The notes under the pieces were generated by a model, which was given only the letters and a program-made list of their open reading frames with translations, was not told the origin of the DNA and searched no databases. DNA of 64,000 bases from a virus: positions 1-64,000 of the IMG/VR virus record IMGVR_UViG_3300028800_000064; one strand, given 5' to 3'. Both the position numbers and the translations under genes were made by a program. How positions within the stretch are numbered: position 1 is the first letter of the stretch; each line of letters opens with the position of its first letter. Below, piece by piece: positions 63,104 through 64,000 of this stretch.

Positions 63104-64000
63104 TGCCTCAAGACCCTTTAGCGCAACTTGGAGTTCCGGCCACACCTGCAGCGAATGCTGATCCGTTGGCTTCTCTCGGGGTGTCGGCAGCGTCGTCAAG
63201 CGGGTCTTCGCAGACCCCTCCCCCAAGCCAAGGTGTTCTCTCCACACTCGCGGACACGGGTGCGGATGTTGCGGCAGGGGTTGTCAAAGGCGCGGGCGAT
63301 ACGGTTAGCGGTGTCTCTCATCTTCTTAACAAAATTCCTGGTATCGGCGAAACGCTGGCTCCGTCCGCTGGTGTCGGGGCTCTCGATCAACTCGACACTT
63401 CGAAGAATACCGCCCAGTCCGTTGGCAAAGGGATTGAGGGAATCGCGGAGTTTGCTGCCGGGGACGAAGCCCTTGAGGGCGCGGCGAAGGCATCGAAGTT
63501 GGTGGCTCTGGCGCAGAAGTATCCGTTGATCGCCAAGACCCTGGACATGGCGACTGCCCATCCGTGGTTGGCGAAGATCATTACGGAAGGTGCGAAGGGT
63601 GCCACTGTTGGTGGTGCAGAGGGTACCGTCAAAGGTGCTCAGAAAAATCGCCCGGCTTCCGGCGCGGCAATCGGCGCGGCCACCGGTGGTTTGACCGGCG
63701 CAGCTGTTGGCTCCGCAGTAGGCGCGGTCGATGCGCTCAAAAGTATGAAAGTGAATCCATTCCGCGCCATACTAGAAGGAAAAGGTGTGGCACAGGAGCC
63801 TGCGGAAGCCGCGTTGCGTCAAGGCGTGCAGGAAAGCGCGCAAGCTGCGGGAGTCGCGCCAGCCGCGCAAGCAGGGATCGCTGCAAATCCCGTTCTGGCA
63901 GGCAACGAAACAGTTTTGGATGAACCGCTGCAACTTATCGCCAGCAAAGAAAAGAAGGCGTACCAAGCGGTCGATAAAACGGTTGGGTTCGACTTGAAAG
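63103..64000 (+). CDS. large virion-associated protein, cut by the right edge
   Basis: A frame from ATG 63103 stays open to the end of the window (299 codons visible). The N-terminus is low complexity, then there are repeated Gly/Ala helices that look amphipathic or membrane-active (VGKGIEGIAEFAAGDEALEG, GAAIGAATGGLTGAAVGSAV). This fits the largest ejected protein of podoviruses, which often forms a membrane channel and may carry a lytic domain. The rest of the gene lies outside. Confidence 0.6.
   Translation, partial: MPQDPLAQLGVPATPAANADPLASLGVSAASSSGSSQTPPPSQGVLSTLADTGADVAAGVVKGAGDTVSGVSHLLNKIPGIGETLAPSAGVGALDQLDTSKNTAQSVGKGIEGIAEFAAGDEALEGAAKASKLVALAQKYPLIAKTLDMATAHPWLAKIITEGAKGATVGGAEGTVKGAQKNRPASGAAIGAATGGLTGAAVGSAVGAVDALKSMKVNPFRAILEGKGVAQEPAEAALRQGVQESAQAAGVAPAAQAGIAANPVLAGNETVLDEPLQLIASKEKKAYQAVDKTVGFDLK

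Noticed and set aside
13922-64000. Lysogeny functions (integrase, repressor, att site)
   Set aside because: No tyrosine or serine recombinase and no repressor were found, and the tRNA genes show no duplicated ends that would mark an attachment site.

Overview
The window is a 64-kb stretch of a tailed double-stranded DNA bacteriophage genome, about 55% GC, cut at both ends (a gene enters from the left edge and one leaves through the right). Almost every gene lies on the plus strand, closely packed, with ATGA or TAATG overlaps and AGGAG-type ribosome sites. Terminase, portal, an N4 gp56-like major capsid protein, T7- or P22-like tail proteins and a T7 gp4-like primase-helicase suggest a podovirus-like phage of a bacterium that uses ordinary sigma-70 promoters. 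The host cannot be named from the sequence. I see no integrase, repressor, CRISPR array or insertion sequence, so a lytic lifestyle is likely.

Layout. 1-4.0 kb: small accessory proteins, including zinc-ribbon, membrane and exported ones. 4.05-5.9 kb: a phage GroEL/GroES pair in reversed order. 5.9-17.7 kb: packaging and head genes (small terminase, large terminase, portal, putative scaffold, major capsid protein, decoration-like proteins). 17.7-18.83 kb: an RNA island with a structured RNA, an initiator-like tRNA-Met, tRNA-Gly, three tRNA-like units whose halves are in permuted order, and tRNA-Thr. 18.8-24.8 kb: a histidine phosphatase and a 1579-residue polyvalent protein with a probable nested gene. 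24.8-41.7 kb: replication, recombination and nucleotide metabolism (endonuclease VII, phosphoesterase, RecA, DUF5664 protein, deoxyribosyltransferase-like protein, DNA polymerase A, ERF annealing protein, SSB, UvrD-like helicase, Cas4-like nuclease, winged-helix protein next to a possible origin, primase-helicase, HNH). 41.8-46.7 kb: small accessory genes, the lysin and one minus-strand gene. 47-48.7 kb: two glycosyltransferases. 48.7-64 kb: a second virion block of tail, fibre and internal proteins.

Two promoter classes appear. One is sigma-70-like (TTGAC[AT]-16/17-TAnnnT), mainly before replication, RNA and regulatory genes, often with almost no leader. The other is a repeated motif, (A/T)AGACTT-N6-CYATAG, found 11 times, mostly just upstream of structural operons, and is probably the phage's late promoter.

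The most unusual content is the RNA island. Between tRNA-Gly and the next protein gene, three T-arm plus 3'-acceptor halves are each followed by a 5'-acceptor plus D-arm half. The acceptor strands pair across a short linker and the anticodon-stem strands pair across the whole unit, as in circularly permuted tRNA genes.
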